NCBI RefSeq assembly: GCF_001969445.1
Contig: NZ_CP017297.1
Coordinates: 2,728,001 to 2,792,000 of the forward strand
Source: Brachybacterium sp. P6-10-X1
GTDB lineage: Bacteria; Actinomycetota; Actinomycetes; Actinomycetales; Dermabacteraceae
Reading direction: 5' to 3'
Length of the DNA: 64,000 nt
In this document: positions 33,662 to 42,780 of the stretch, in pieces
How positions within the stretch are numbered: the first letter of the stretch is position 1
Layout: every line of letters begins with the position of its first letter
The notes under the pieces: generated by a model
Told to the model about the DNA's origin: nothing
Database searches by the model: none
Seen by the model: the letters and a program-made list of their open reading frames with translations, nothing else
Translations under genes and position numbers: made by a program

Positions 33662-34869
33662 GCACGAAGGACGCTGCAGGTTCGGGCGACACCGGATCGG
33701 ACGACGTCGAGTCGGTCGGGGACGGATCGGCCGGGGCCGGGGCCGGATCAGGTGGGGCCGGATCAGGCGGGGCCGGATCAGGTGGGGCCGGATCAGGTGG
33801 GGCCAGATCAGATGGGGCCGGTTCGGGCGGGGCGGCGGCACGGGTGGCGGGGTTCCTCCTGCCGCCGCTGCTGGCCGAGGCCCGGGATCCCGGTGTCGTC
33901 GCCTGGCGGGCGGGGCTTCCAGGGATCGTCGAGGATCTCCTCGCAGAGTGGTCGCTGTCGGTCGCGGAGCCCTTCTCCCCCCGTGGTTCGGCCGCATGGG
34001 TCGCGCCGGTGCATCGTGATGGTGACGGTCGGGATCTGGTGCTCAAGGTCGCCTGGGCCCATGAGGAGTCGCGGGACGAGGCGCTCGGGATGGCGGCGTG
34101 GCAGGGACGCGGCGCGGCCGAGGTGCTGCACAGCGAACTGCGAGGGCACACGTCGGTGCTGCTCATGGAGCAGGTGCGGCCGGGGACGCCGCTCGCCCAG
34201 CTGTTGACCTGGCCGGAGCGGGACGAGGTGGTGACCGGTCTGCTGCGGCGGATGTGGGTCCCGCCGAGCGAACTGCTCCCGGTGTCCGAGGCGGCGGGCC
34301 TGCGCCCCCTGTCTCAGATGTGCGCCTGGTGGGCCGACGAAGCGCAGGGTCGGGCCGATCGGGCGCGGGCCGAACAGGCTCAGACCGAACGGGCGCAGGC
34401 CGAACAGGCGCGGGCGCGACTCGACGAGACTCGGGCGCACGCCGATTCCCGGCCGGAGCACGGGCCCCCTCGACATGACCCCCTGCTCCCGACCGAGCTC
34501 GTCGACCACGGCCTGGCGCTGTTCCGCTCGCTTCCTCGGGAGTGGGACGGGGAGCAGGTGCTGCTGGCGACCGACTTCCACCCGTCCAATGTGCTGGCCC
34601 GTGGCAGGGGCGAGGCGCAGGATTGGGTGGTGATCGATCCGAAGCCGTACGTCGGCGATCCCCACTACGACCTGCTGCAGCACATGCTCAACGACCCTGA
34701 TCGTCTGGTGGCCCGGCCGGGCGAGTTCGCTGACCGGATGGCGGGGCTGACCGGGCTGGACCCTGCGCGGGCTCGACGCTGGCTGTTCGCGCGGTGCGTG
34801 CAGGAGTCAGGCGTCATGGACGGTGCAGCGCAGGCGGCGCTGCGATTGGAGGCCGACGGCGTGGAGTGA
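33658..34869 (+). CDS. aminoglycoside/hydroxyurea kinase-like protein (APH(6) family) with repeat head
   Basis: A 403-residue phosphotransferase of the APH_6_hur (streptomycin 6-kinase) family. VKGVAWAH-like lysine segment LVLKVAWAHEESRDEA, LMEQVRPGTPL, the catalytic loop LATDFHPSNVLA and the metal-binding IDPKPYVGDPHYDLLQHMLN are clear. Two additions are unusual: an AGSGG-repeat head (about residues 24-60) and a charged (R/E)AEQA repeat inserted near residues 225-260. Resistance cannot be assumed, as many relatives act on endogenous small molecules. It overlaps the serine hydrolase gene by 4 nt. Confidence 0.82.
   Translation: MSTKDAAGSGDTGSDDVESVGDGSAGAGAGSGGAGSGGAGSGGAGSGGARSDGAGSGGAAARVAGFLLPPLLAEARDPGVVAWRAGLPGIVEDLLAEWSLSVAEPFSPRGSAAWVAPVHRDGDGRDLVLKVAWAHEESRDEALGMAAWQGRGAAEVLHSELRGHTSVLLMEQVRPGTPLAQLLTWPERDEVVTGLLRRMWVPPSELLPVSEAAGLRPLSQMCAWWADEAQGRADRARAEQAQTERAQAEQARARLDETRAHADSRPEHGPPRHDPLLPTELVDHGLALFRSLPREWDGEQVLLATDFHPSNVLARGRGEAQDWVVIDPKPYVGDPHYDLLQHMLNDPDRLVARPGEFADRMAGLTGLDPARARRWLFARCVQESGVMDGAAQAALRLEADGVE
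33741..33830. repeat. 15-bp tandem repeat in the APH-like gene
   Basis: Six copies of a 15-bp unit close to GGCCGGATCAGGTGG, starting at 33741, 33756, 33771, 33786, 33801 and 33816. They encode AGSGG units (one reads ARSDG). The in-frame period allows copy-number change without loss of the product. Confidence 0.9.
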
Positions 34870-34993
34870 TGCGTCGGCGTGGCGGAGCTCCACGAACCGA
34901 ACACGACGAGCGGAACTCGATGAAGGAGTCGCAGGACGGCGCAATGGGCCGGCCGTCACCCGGAGCCATGGCGCGGCGCGACCAGGCAGAGCA

Positions 34994-36904
34994 TCAAGGC
35001 GCGTCGTCGTCAGCATCCCGGCGGGTCGGCCCCCGTCGCCGTGCCCTCGTGCCCCGCGTCCGGGGGCCGGAGTACCCGGCACGCCGCTGTGCCTCGGTGG
35101 CCAGGGCGGTCGAGTCGCTCGTGCTCTTCCCGTCGCGGGAGATTCTCCGACGCGGGGCACGGTCCGTCAGGAGTCGACGGGCGCGCTCGCGATCAGCTCT
35201 CGTCCTGCGCGACGACCGAGAAGGACGATGGGTGAGGCCGGGGAAGCTGTCGCGGTCCGCCCGGTCGTCGGGGCTCACCGTCCCGTCGGCTCCGCTCGTG
35301 ATGCCGGCGGGGCCCGGCCCGTCTACGCCGTCGATGACGGTGTCGCCATCGGGAATCACGTCAAAGGCTCCCACGCCATCGGAGCCCTCGCCATCGGGGC
35401 TCACGCCATCAGGGCCCACGCCATCGGGCCTCGTGCCGACCGGTCGCGCCGGCCGTACGAGCGGCCGCGGTGAGGTCATCCGGGTGACGCCCGAGTGGCC
35501 TGTCCAGGCCACGCGGTGCCCGGGCTGCTCGGGATCGTCGACTCGCTCGACGCGGAGGGTGTTCTCCTCCTTCTGATTGCAGTGACCGCAGGTGTCCTGC
35601 CCGTTGTCCGCGGTGGTGGGTCCGCCTCGGGCGTACGGGGTGATGTGGTCGCTCTGACGGCTCTGAGCGTTGCAGAACGGGCCCCGGCACGAGGTGTCGC
35701 GCCAGGTCAGGAAGCGGGCCATCGCCGGCGGGAACGCTCGCGCGCGGGATTCCACGGCCACCAGCTCCCCCGTCGTGGGATGCGTGTACAGGCGGCGGAT
35801 CACCGCCCGCGCCTCAGGACCTTCGGCCCCCAGGGGGTCCTGGTCGGCGTCCTTCGGCGGCGCGGTGGCCGCACGCAGCTGAGCCCGTACGGCCTCGGCC
35901 GGCACCGGGCCATAGCCCGTGATCTGGGCCGCGTCCCCGGCATCGGGGCGGAACAGAGCGCGGTCGGTGATGATCACGCCGACGTCGAGCTCTACGGATT
36001 CCATCGCGCCGTCGCGCCCCAGCACGGTGTCGACCAGGGCATCCGCAGCAAGGGCGCCATGACCCTCGTCGGCGCCCTCGGCACGGCGGCGCTCGGCCTC
36101 CAGGGAGATCCGCTTGTGCATCAGGGCGGCATCGATGGCCGGGACGTGCGCGGTCAGGTTCGCCATCCCGTGCTGTCCCGGAGTGAGCGTCAGGCTCCGC
36201 TCCTTCCGCGCCTGCTGGTGTCGCACGGCGGCGCCCTCGGGATCCAGCTCGGTGATCGCCGTGGCCACCTCCGCCCGCCACTGCCTCACCCCGGCGGCAT
36301 CGAGGAACGGCAGCCGCTCACCCAGGATCGCGTCGACCTCGCGGCGCTGGTCGTCGTCGAGCACCGAGGTCGCCCCGGAGACCGCGTACGCGACCTGTGC
36401 GGAGACCTTCCGGGTCGCCAGCGCCGTGAACATCGTCGGCATCGACGCCACCAGCCGCCGCGCCGAGGCCAGCGAGCTGCCCGCCGCGGACGGGGAGCAG
36501 CGGGTGATGAGCGAATGGTCCCGGCGTGCGATCCCATGCGCCTGCTCGCCCAGAACCTTCGAGGAGGGGACGGCGGAGCCCTCGTGGGCGGCCTCGTCGT
36601 GGGCGGCATCCGTCCGGTCGCGACGCGTGACGGCGTCGAGCGCGACCACCGTGCGCGCTTCCAGCGCGTCCTGCGCCCCACGGATCACCTGCTCGGAGTG
36701 CATCAAGTGCACCACGCTGCTGCGAGTCATCCCCCGCGTCTCGAACAGGTCGCCGGGATCCTTCGCGAGCTCCTCGAGGAGGTGCCCGACGTCCCCCAGC
36801 AGTTGCGCCAGGCCCTCGACGCCGCCCGCGCGCACACCCTCCGGCGACCACGAGGAGCTGGGGAACTCCTCTGCGGCATCCGGGGCGTCCTTCGTGATCG
36901 ACAT
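34994..36904 (-). CDS. DUF222 domain / HNH endonuclease (13E12-repeat family)
   Basis: A 636-residue protein of the family that is multi-copy in many actinobacteria. The DUF222 part covers about residues 30-400 (GMTRSSVVHLMHSEQVIRG, LDVGVIITDRALF). The HNH nuclease motif follows: CRGPFC, SDHITPYARGG, TADNGQDTCGHCN, with the paired cysteines of a zinc-binding HNH site and its His. The tail after about residue 465 is disordered, with PDGVG repeats and then an Arg-rich end. Its cellular role is not known; mobile DNA and DNA repair have both been proposed. No partner genes are adjacent. Confidence 0.9.
   Translation of the reverse strand: MSITKDAPDAAEEFPSSSWSPEGVRAGGVEGLAQLLGDVGHLLEELAKDPGDLFETRGMTRSSVVHLMHSEQVIRGAQDALEARTVVALDAVTRRDRTDAAHDEAAHEGSAVPSSKVLGEQAHGIARRDHSLITRCSPSAAGSSLASARRLVASMPTMFTALATRKVSAQVAYAVSGATSVLDDDQRREVDAILGERLPFLDAAGVRQWRAEVATAITELDPEGAAVRHQQARKERSLTLTPGQHGMANLTAHVPAIDAALMHKRISLEAERRRAEGADEGHGALAADALVDTVLGRDGAMESVELDVGVIITDRALFRPDAGDAAQITGYGPVPAEAVRAQLRAATAPPKDADQDPLGAEGPEARAVIRRLYTHPTTGELVAVESRARAFPPAMARFLTWRDTSCRGPFCNAQSRQSDHITPYARGGPTTADNGQDTCGHCNQKEENTLRVERVDDPEQPGHRVAWTGHSGVTRMTSPRPLVRPARPVGTRPDGVGPDGVSPDGEGSDGVGAFDVIPDGDTVIDGVDGPGPAGITSGADGTVSPDDRADRDSFPGLTHRPSRSSRRTRADRERARRLLTDRAPRRRISRDGKSTSDSTALATEAQRRAGYSGPRTRGTRARRRGPTRRDADDDAP
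35371..35430. repeat. imperfect 15-bp repeats in the HNH gene tail
   Basis: Four units close to CCACGCCATCGGGGC begin at 35371, 35386, 35401 and 35416, coding for PDGVG/PDGEG/SDGVG on the minus strand. They lie in the disordered C-terminal tail. Confidence 0.8.
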
Positions 36905-37169
36905 GCCGTCATCATCGCGCGTTCCATCACGTCACACAACGCCTTTGCGTGAATGTGGATATCCGAGGACCAGCAGATCGGAACCACCCACCGTCGACAT
37001 CCGCTGCGCGCGCCTGACCAGCTCTTTCGCCCCGTTCAATCCGCGTTGACGCGGAGCCTCATCACGCCCCATTTCACGCATTGTGGATAACACTCCACGG
37101 TGGAGGAACAATGACTCTCTGAACGCAATATCCGGCCGCTCACAAACATACTGCGAGGGTCTGACACGC

Positions 37170-37220
37170 GAAGCCCCTCCAGGGCCCGTCGTGGAGAAGC
37201 CCCTCCAGGGCCCGTCGTGG
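37170..37220. repeat. 25-bp exact direct repeat, 26-bp period
   Basis: A 25-bp sequence beginning GAAGCCCCTCC and ending CCCGTCGTGG occurs at 37170-37194 and 37196-37220, separated by one base. The 26-bp period is not a multiple of three, so it would break any frame reading through it. Confidence 0.9.
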
Positions 37221-37494
37221 GCGAGCGGGGTGCGTCCATCCGCGGCAGATCGACACACCCACACGTCGCACGCCCGCAGCAGCAGAGAGTCTCCCGCGAG
37301 CCAGACCCCCTCGCGCACCGGCGGGAGGCCATTCCACAGCCGGTTGATCAGCGACTTCGGAGTCATCGTGGACCGCTACGACGAGCACCGCCTCTCGACT
37401 ACCTCGACTACCTCGACCACGGAGAGTTCGCTGCTCCACACCGCAGGCGCCCGGTCCGCGGACTTCGCGCGCCCACGCGGAAGGCCCGGAGCGC

Positions 37495-37500
37495 CACAAT
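37495..37500 (+). promoter_or_regulatory. leaderless -10 element for the glutathione peroxidase gene
   Basis: CACAAT, close to TACAAT, ends 6 nt before the ATG at 37507. No ribosome site is present. Confidence 0.4.
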
Positions 37501-37506
37501 GGACCC

Positions 37507-37995
37507 ATGACGACTCTCGCCGACTTCACCGCGACCACGATCACCGGGAAGGACAAGGACCTCGCCGACGACGTGGGCTCCGTCGTGCTGGTGGTCAACA
37601 CCGCCAGCAAGTGCGGCTTCACCCCGCAGTACGCGGGACTGCAGGACCTCTACGCGCGCTTCCACGAGAAGGGCCTCACCGTCCTCGGGTTCCCCTGCGA
37701 CCAGTTCATGCACCAGGAGCCGGGCAGCGACGCGGAGATCGCCGAGTTCTGCTCGATCAACTTCGGCGTCGAGTTCCCCATGTTCGCGAAGGTCGAGGTG
37801 AACGGCGAGGGTGCGCATCCGCTGTACCAGTGGCTCACCGGTGCGCACGGGGACATCCCGGCCGAGCCGATCGGCTGGAACTTCACCAAGTTCCTCATCG
37901 GGCGCGACGGACGGGTGCGAGGACGCTACGCCTCGGACGTCGAGCCCGCCGACCTCGCGGCGGACATCGAGAAGGAGCTGGCCCGGGCGGCGTGA
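37507..37995 (+). CDS. glutathione peroxidase-family thiol peroxidase
   Basis: A 162-residue cysteine-type peroxidase. The peroxidatic Cys36 is in NTASKCGFTPQY, FPCDQFMHQEPG holds the second cysteine and the active-site Gln region, and WNFTKFLIG supplies the Trp and Asn. Bacterial members of this length normally use thioredoxin rather than glutathione. It reduces H2O2 or organic peroxides. CACAAT ends 6 nt before the ATG at 37507, so the transcript may be leaderless. The gene stands alone. Confidence 0.93.
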   Translation: MTTLADFTATTITGKDKDLADDVGSVVLVVNTASKCGFTPQYAGLQDLYARFHEKGLTVLGFPCDQFMHQEPGSDAEIAEFCSINFGVEFPMFAKVEVNGEGAHPLYQWLTGAHGDIPAEPIGWNFTKFLIGRDGRVRGRYASDVEPADLAADIEKELARAA

Positions 37996-38109
37996 CCCCA
38001 GGTCGTCCGACGCGGCGCGGCAGCCGACGGGTGTCGTGCCGAACCGCGCGCGCGGCGCCCGACGCGAGGGTGGTGCCGCGCTCGGTCCAGCGTGCTGGGC
38101 GCCGGGCGC

Positions 38110-40014
38110 TCAGCCCTCCCGCGTCCATCCGTCGGCCACGACCTGCTCGCGGTCCCCGGGCCGATCCGTGTCCAGCACGTCCTCGGATCCGTCGCTGATC
38201 CGGATCCGGCCCACCCAGGCCCCGAGGCCACGGGTGGAGCGGTCGGTCCTCAGCGTCAGGCGGATCTCAACCTCTCCACCCATCGGCTCCTCGCCGTCCA
38301 CCAGCGCGAACGTGCCGTCCCAGCGCCGGCGTCGGCCCCAGCCGGTGATCTCCCCCTCCGTCACCTCGATCGGCTCCTGGTGCCGGGCCTCGAGCGTCCC
38401 GGCCAGCGGTACCCAGGTGGCGCCCTGATCCGCGGAGGCCTCGACCGTCAGCACGTCGTACGCGGTCTCGAGATGCGCGAAGAGGTCAAGCCGCAGGTGA
38501 GGCCCGGTGCCCTCATGTCCCGAGCCGGAACCGGACGCGCCACCCCCGGATCCGCCGCCCGTGCCGCCCTCTGCTCCTGCGGCCGGCAGCTCCGCCCCAG
38601 CGCTCAGCGTCGCGGTGATCGCATCCTCGTCCCCGGCGTGCCAGCCTCCGCGCAGCGCCGCGGGCACCACACCGAGAGCGTGCGCCACGCAGGTGGAGAC
38701 CTCGCGGCGGGTGACCGAGGTGGAGGACCACTCGCGCGTGGGATGCACGGAGTTCGCCAGCATGATGACGATGGTGTCGGTGAGCGGGTCGATGACCAGC
38801 GATGTCCCCGTGAACCCGGTGTGGGTGCCGCTGTAGGGGCTGGTCAGGCCCGCGTGGTAGTACCAGGCCTCCAGTTCGGGGCCGAGCCCGCGACGCGCCC
38901 CTCCGACCCCGGTGATCTCCGCGATCCGGTCGGTGTACATCTCCTGGACGGTCTGCCTCTGGAGGATCCGGGCGTTCCCGTAGCGTCCGCCGCCCAGGAA
39001 CATCTGCGCGAACACCGCCAGGTCCCGCGCCGTGGAGAACACGCCGGCGTGTCCGGCGACGCCGCCGAGGGAGTAGGCGTTCTCGTCGTGGACCCTGCCG
39101 TGCACGAGCTCCTCGTAGTACGCCTCGTACTCGGTCGCGGCGATGCGCGCACGCAGCGAGGCCGGCGGGTTGTACATGGTGTCGGTCATCCCGAGCGGGG
39201 CGGTGATGTGCTCGTGGACGTACTCGTCCAGCCCCTGTCCCGAGAGCTTCTCGACGACCAGCCCCAGGGCGATCAGACCCAGGTCGCTGTAGACGTAGGC
39301 CGTGCCGGGCGGCGCGTCGGGCGGTACCGTGAGGGCGGCCTCGATCCGCGAGGGCACATCGGGGTAGGCGGAGTAGAGGTTGATGAAGGCGGGCAGCCCG
39401 CCGGTGTGGGTGATCAGGTGCTGGACGGTGACCTGCTCCTTACCACCCGCGGCGAAGGTCGGCAGGTGGGAGGCGACGGTGTCGTCGAGCGCCAGCGCCC
39501 CCTGCTCGACGAGCTGCAGCACCGAGGTCGCCGTGAAGATCTTCGAGATCGAGGCGAGGTCGTAGATCGTGTCGGTGCGGGCCGGGATCCACTGCTGTTC
39601 GGGCAGCTGCTCGCCGGCCTTCTTCCAGCGCAGCGCATACCCGTCGGCGTGCTCGTAGGCGATCCCCGCCTGGGAGGCGACCAGCACGGACGCCCCGGAG
39701 AAGCGGGGTGGATCGAACTCCAGGCCCGCCCGGACGACCCCGGGAAGCTCCTCCAGCTCCGCGGCGTCGAGGCCGACGGACTGCGGCGACACCGCGCGCA
39801 GGCTGCGACCGGGGCCCCCGCGGTCCCAGGGATGGCGGTGCGGCTCGCCGCGGCTCCAGCTCGGGGCGGAGCGGGCGGACCGTCGCGCGGGAGTGTCCTT
39901 GTGCGGCGCCGGGTCGCCTGCGGCGAAGGCGGCTGCGGGGAGGCCGACGGCGGTGGTCGCGGAGGCCAGGGCAGCGGCGGTCATGCCCGTCCGACGGGTG
40001 ATCTGGGGGTCCAT
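38110..40014 (-). CDS. Tat-exported serine hydrolase (beta-lactamase/PBP fold) with C-terminal beta domain
   Basis: A 634-residue exported enzyme. The N-terminus is a twin-arginine signal (QITRRTGMTAAALASATTAV, cleavage likely after AFA). Hydrolase motifs: LASISKIFTAT (SxxK), YVYSDLGLIALG (YxN-like, here YSD) and GTHTGFTGTSL (HxG). After a Gly/Ser-rich linker there is a C-terminal beta domain (about 490-634) that reads like a carbohydrate- or wall-binding module. It probably acts on the cell wall or extracellular esters. The ATG at 40014 is chosen because GAAGGAG lies just upstream; two earlier Met codons lack it. Confidence 0.87.
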   Translation of the reverse strand: MDPQITRRTGMTAAALASATTAVGLPAAAFAAGDPAPHKDTPARRSARSAPSWSRGEPHRHPWDRGGPGRSLRAVSPQSVGLDAAELEELPGVVRAGLEFDPPRFSGASVLVASQAGIAYEHADGYALRWKKAGEQLPEQQWIPARTDTIYDLASISKIFTATSVLQLVEQGALALDDTVASHLPTFAAGGKEQVTVQHLITHTGGLPAFINLYSAYPDVPSRIEAALTVPPDAPPGTAYVYSDLGLIALGLVVEKLSGQGLDEYVHEHITAPLGMTDTMYNPPASLRARIAATEYEAYYEELVHGRVHDENAYSLGGVAGHAGVFSTARDLAVFAQMFLGGGRYGNARILQRQTVQEMYTDRIAEITGVGGARRGLGPELEAWYYHAGLTSPYSGTHTGFTGTSLVIDPLTDTIVIMLANSVHPTREWSSTSVTRREVSTCVAHALGVVPAALRGGWHAGDEDAITATLSAGAELPAAGAEGGTGGGSGGGASGSGSGHEGTGPHLRLDLFAHLETAYDVLTVEASADQGATWVPLAGTLEARHQEPIEVTEGEITGWGRRRRWDGTFALVDGEEPMGGEVEIRLTLRTDRSTRGLGAWVGRIRISDGSEDVLDTDRPGDREQVVADGWTREG

Positions 40015-40197
40015 GAGGCTCCTTCGCATCAGAGCGTCCAACGTATCGACGCCCGTGACGTCGGACAAGCATCCGAGCGCCGCGCGCCGGCCAGCACCAG
40101 GGGGACCGCCGCTGCCGCAGGTCGCCGATCTCGGCCCGCAGACGGGCCGTCGGGGGAACGAGCGGACGGGCCGATGGGCGGATCAGCAGTCGTCATC

Positions 40198-42339
40198 TCA
40201 GTCCCGTTCCAGCTCGAGCACCGGGACGCACGGAGGGCTGAAGCCCAGCACCTGGCCGTAGAACGACAGCGTCGCCTCGGTGGCGCGGATGATCGACTCG
40301 GCCCGCCGGAACCCGTGCTGCTCCCCCTCGAACAGGAGGTAGGCGTGCGGGATGCCCTTGGCGGCGAGGGCGTCGCGGAACAGCTCGGACTGGCTGGGCG
40401 GGACGATCCGGTCCTCGTCCCCCTGCAGCAGCAGCACCGGCACCGCGAGCTCGTCGACGTGGTTGAGAGGGGCCCGCTCGACGTACAGGTCGCGTCGTTC
40501 GGGATAGGGGCCGACGAGGCCGTCGATGTAGCGGGACTCGAAGTCGTGGGTGTCCAGGCGGAATGCCTCGAGCTCGGCGACCCCGAAGCTCGAGGCGCCC
40601 GCGGCGAAGGCGTCGGTGCGGGTCAGGCAGGCCAGCGTGGTCCACCCACCGGCGCTGCCGCCCTCGATCGCCAGCCGCGCCCCGTCGGCGATCCCCTCCC
40701 GCACGAGGTGGTCCATCACGGCGACGGTATCGGTCACGTCGACCACGCCCCACTGGCCGCGCAGCCGGTCGCGGTAGGCGCGGCCGTAGCCGGTCGATCC
40801 GCCGTAGTTGACGTCGACGACGCCGAGCCCGCGGGACGTGTAGTACGCGGTGGGCAGAGACAGCACCGGCGGGACGTGGGCGGTGGGGCCGCCGTGGACG
40901 CGGGCGATGAAGGGCGGCAGCTCGCCCTCGCGGCCGGCCAGTCCGTCCTGGTGGGGCCGGTGGACGATCGCGTGGGCGACGCCGCCGCCCGGCAGCGGCA
41001 CCTCGATGCTCTCCCCGCGGGGCAGCACCGAGGGGTCCGGCGCGTCATCGCGCGAGGAACGCAGGAGGGTGAGCGGGGACAGGGCGGGGCCGGAGCCGGC
41101 GGTGTCCCTGCCCCCGGCAGGCAGCGTCAGGCGCGCGGCGTGGATCGCTCCGAAGCGCGTGGGGGAGGAGCCGGCGAGCAGCAGCAGCCCGTCCTCGCGC
41201 AGCTCGGCGGCGATGAGGTGCGTGAGCGGGCACTCGAGCTCCGTCAGGTGCCCGTCGCGGATCCGCAGCAGGCCGAGGTCGGTCGCGGCGCGGCCGTACT
41301 GGACCAGGGCCAGGTCGGGGCCGAGCACCTGGTACCAGGTGGTCCCGAGAGACCACAGCGGGCCGGCGAACTCCTGGTCGAGCTCGAGCACCTGGCGGAC
41401 CCCGTCGTCGGCCGAGAACACCCAGGGGTTCCACCAGCCGGAGGTGTCCGAGAGGAACATCAGGCGATGGTCGTCGAGCCATTCGGGCTGCATCACGGAG
41501 GTCGCGGTGTCCCCGGCGACGATGTCGCCCTCTCCTGCGCTGCCCGCGAGCAGCGGGGCGACGTGGAGCTCCGTGCCGTCCCACGGCATCTGCGGATGCT
41601 CCCAGCTCAGCCAGGCCACGCGGGTGCCATCGGGGCTCACGCGCGGGTGGGCGACGAAGCGGGCGGCGGGGGTGACGCGGCGCAGGGCCGACGGGTCCTC
41701 GGCCGCCGAGCCGTCCAGCGGCACGGCCGCGATGTATCGCTCGATGTGCGGGGCGCCGTCCTCGTCGAGGCGCGGGCCGTGCTCGCCGCCGGTGTGGTCC
41801 TCGCAGACCCACCAGACCTCGGTCGTGCCGTCGGCGAGGGTGATCGGGGTGGGATCGGCCCAGCGCAGCGAGGGGCCGTGGGCGGTGTCGACCTCGGGGC
41901 CGACCGGTGTGAGCGGGCGCGGCTGCTCGCCCTCGCGCAGGGAGTGGACCCGCTGGTCGGCGAAGTTCACGAAGACCACGAGCGGAGGGCGCCGATCCTG
42001 GTCGGCCGACGGGGAGGGGGCCGCATCGGCCGGCACCACGGTCCAGCTCGCGCCGCCGTACTCGTGCACGCGCGACCGGGCGTTGAAGGGTGCGGGCAGC
42101 ACGGTGATCGGGGCAGCCGGGGCGTGCTCGGCCGCCTCGTCACCACCGATCGTCCCGGGAACCGCCACCGGCCCCCCGGTGCGCACGACCGCCTGCCGAC
42201 CGCCCTCCGTCGCGATGCCCTCGGTCCACCACACCTGATCGCCGACCAGGCGCGGGGCGCTGAGCCGGGTGCCGCCCGTGGCGAGCAGCTCGGCAGTGAT
42301 GGGCGAGGGCCAGGAGCCGTACGGCAGTGTCGTCACCAT
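40198..42339 (-). CDS. S9-family prolyl oligopeptidase-like serine peptidase
   Basis: A 713-residue cytosolic peptidase. The first 430 residues form the WD/propeller-like domain (HPRVSPDGTRVAWLSWEHP, MQPEWLDDHRLMFLSD). The alpha/beta-hydrolase domain has Ser562 in EGGSAGGWT, Asp641 in LQGDEDRIVPP and His675 in GEQHGFRRAE; VHGGPTAHV is the oxyanion loop. It resembles dipeptidyl aminopeptidase/acylaminoacyl peptidase. The ATG at 42339 has TACCCT (42346-42351, minus strand) 6 nt upstream, suggesting a leaderless transcript. Confidence 0.93.
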   Translation of the reverse strand: MVTTLPYGSWPSPITAELLATGGTRLSAPRLVGDQVWWTEGIATEGGRQAVVRTGGPVAVPGTIGGDEAAEHAPAAPITVLPAPFNARSRVHEYGGASWTVVPADAAPSPSADQDRRPPLVVFVNFADQRVHSLREGEQPRPLTPVGPEVDTAHGPSLRWADPTPITLADGTTEVWWVCEDHTGGEHGPRLDEDGAPHIERYIAAVPLDGSAAEDPSALRRVTPAARFVAHPRVSPDGTRVAWLSWEHPQMPWDGTELHVAPLLAGSAGEGDIVAGDTATSVMQPEWLDDHRLMFLSDTSGWWNPWVFSADDGVRQVLELDQEFAGPLWSLGTTWYQVLGPDLALVQYGRAATDLGLLRIRDGHLTELECPLTHLIAAELREDGLLLLAGSSPTRFGAIHAARLTLPAGGRDTAGSGPALSPLTLLRSSRDDAPDPSVLPRGESIEVPLPGGGVAHAIVHRPHQDGLAGREGELPPFIARVHGGPTAHVPPVLSLPTAYYTSRGLGVVDVNYGGSTGYGRAYRDRLRGQWGVVDVTDTVAVMDHLVREGIADGARLAIEGGSAGGWTTLACLTRTDAFAAGASSFGVAELEAFRLDTHDFESRYIDGLVGPYPERRDLYVERAPLNHVDELAVPVLLLQGDEDRIVPPSQSELFRDALAAKGIPHAYLLFEGEQHGFRRAESIIRATEATLSFYGQVLGFSPPCVPVLELERD

Positions 42340-42401
42340 GAGGACAGGGTAAGCACGGGAGCGCTTCGGGGCCTTCGGAATGTGGACAGCGGACGCTCGC
42401 C

Positions 42402-42776
42402 GTGGACACCGACGGCCTCCTGATCCACGCCGAGGCACGGATCGCCGACTCATGCCTCATGGTCGTCGACTCCAAGCCCGGCTGGCCCTTCACCCCGGCG
42501 CTCCTCCAGGTCAACGTCGAGGATCCCCACGAGGTGCTGCGCCGGGCCCGCGCGCAGGAGGCGGACGTCATCACGGAGGTCTCCTCGTTCTACGGCTCGA
42601 CGATCGCGCGGTTCCAGGACCCGTGGCACAACCTGTGGTGGCTCTTCGGGCCGAAGGACCCGGACGCCCCGGAGACGGAGTGGGATCCCGAGGCCGCGGC
42701 GCAGGAGGGCGAGAGCGACGTCCGCGCGACCATCTGCCGGGCGATGGAGGAGCTGTCCCCGCCCTCAGGCCGCTGA
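42402..42776 (+). pseudogene. N-terminally truncated VOC (glyoxalase/PhnB-like) protein
   Basis: A 124-codon frame from a GTG at 42402. LLIHAEARIADSCLMVVDSKPG, FTPALLQVNVEDPHEVLRRA and FYGSTIARFQDPWHNLWWLF are PhnB/VOC strands, including the C-terminal metal-side DPWGN-like segment. The first beta-alpha-beta unit (about 35-40 residues, normally with FYxxxFGA) is missing. The frame is open upstream to a stop at 42339-42341 but encodes nothing similar, and the divergent peptidase starts there. So the gene is probably a remnant, though a shortened product could still be made. Confidence 0.55.
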
Positions 42777-42780
42777 CGGC

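Larger units (their letters stand above)
36905..37506. other. 602-bp intergenic region with a 25-bp direct repeat
   Basis: No gene is convincing. A minus-strand reading frame (36932-37366, 144 codons) has normal third-base GC only in its first 45 codons and matches no family I know. The right end carries short repeats of CTCGACTAC near 37394-37412 and the glutathione peroxidase promoter. Confidence 0.5.

Noticed and set aside
33741..33830. CRISPR-like short repeats
   Set aside because: The 15-bp units are contiguous with no spacers and lie in frame inside a gene coding AGSGG.
33658..34869. Confirmed antibiotic-resistance gene
   Set aside because: The kinase family fits, but the context and the insertions do not support a resistance role without assay.
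36932..37366. A 144-codon minus-strand frame between the HNH and peroxidase genes
   Set aside because: Only the first 45 codons have the GC-rich third positions expected here, a non-triplet 25-bp repeat interrupts it, and no family or ribosome site is evident.
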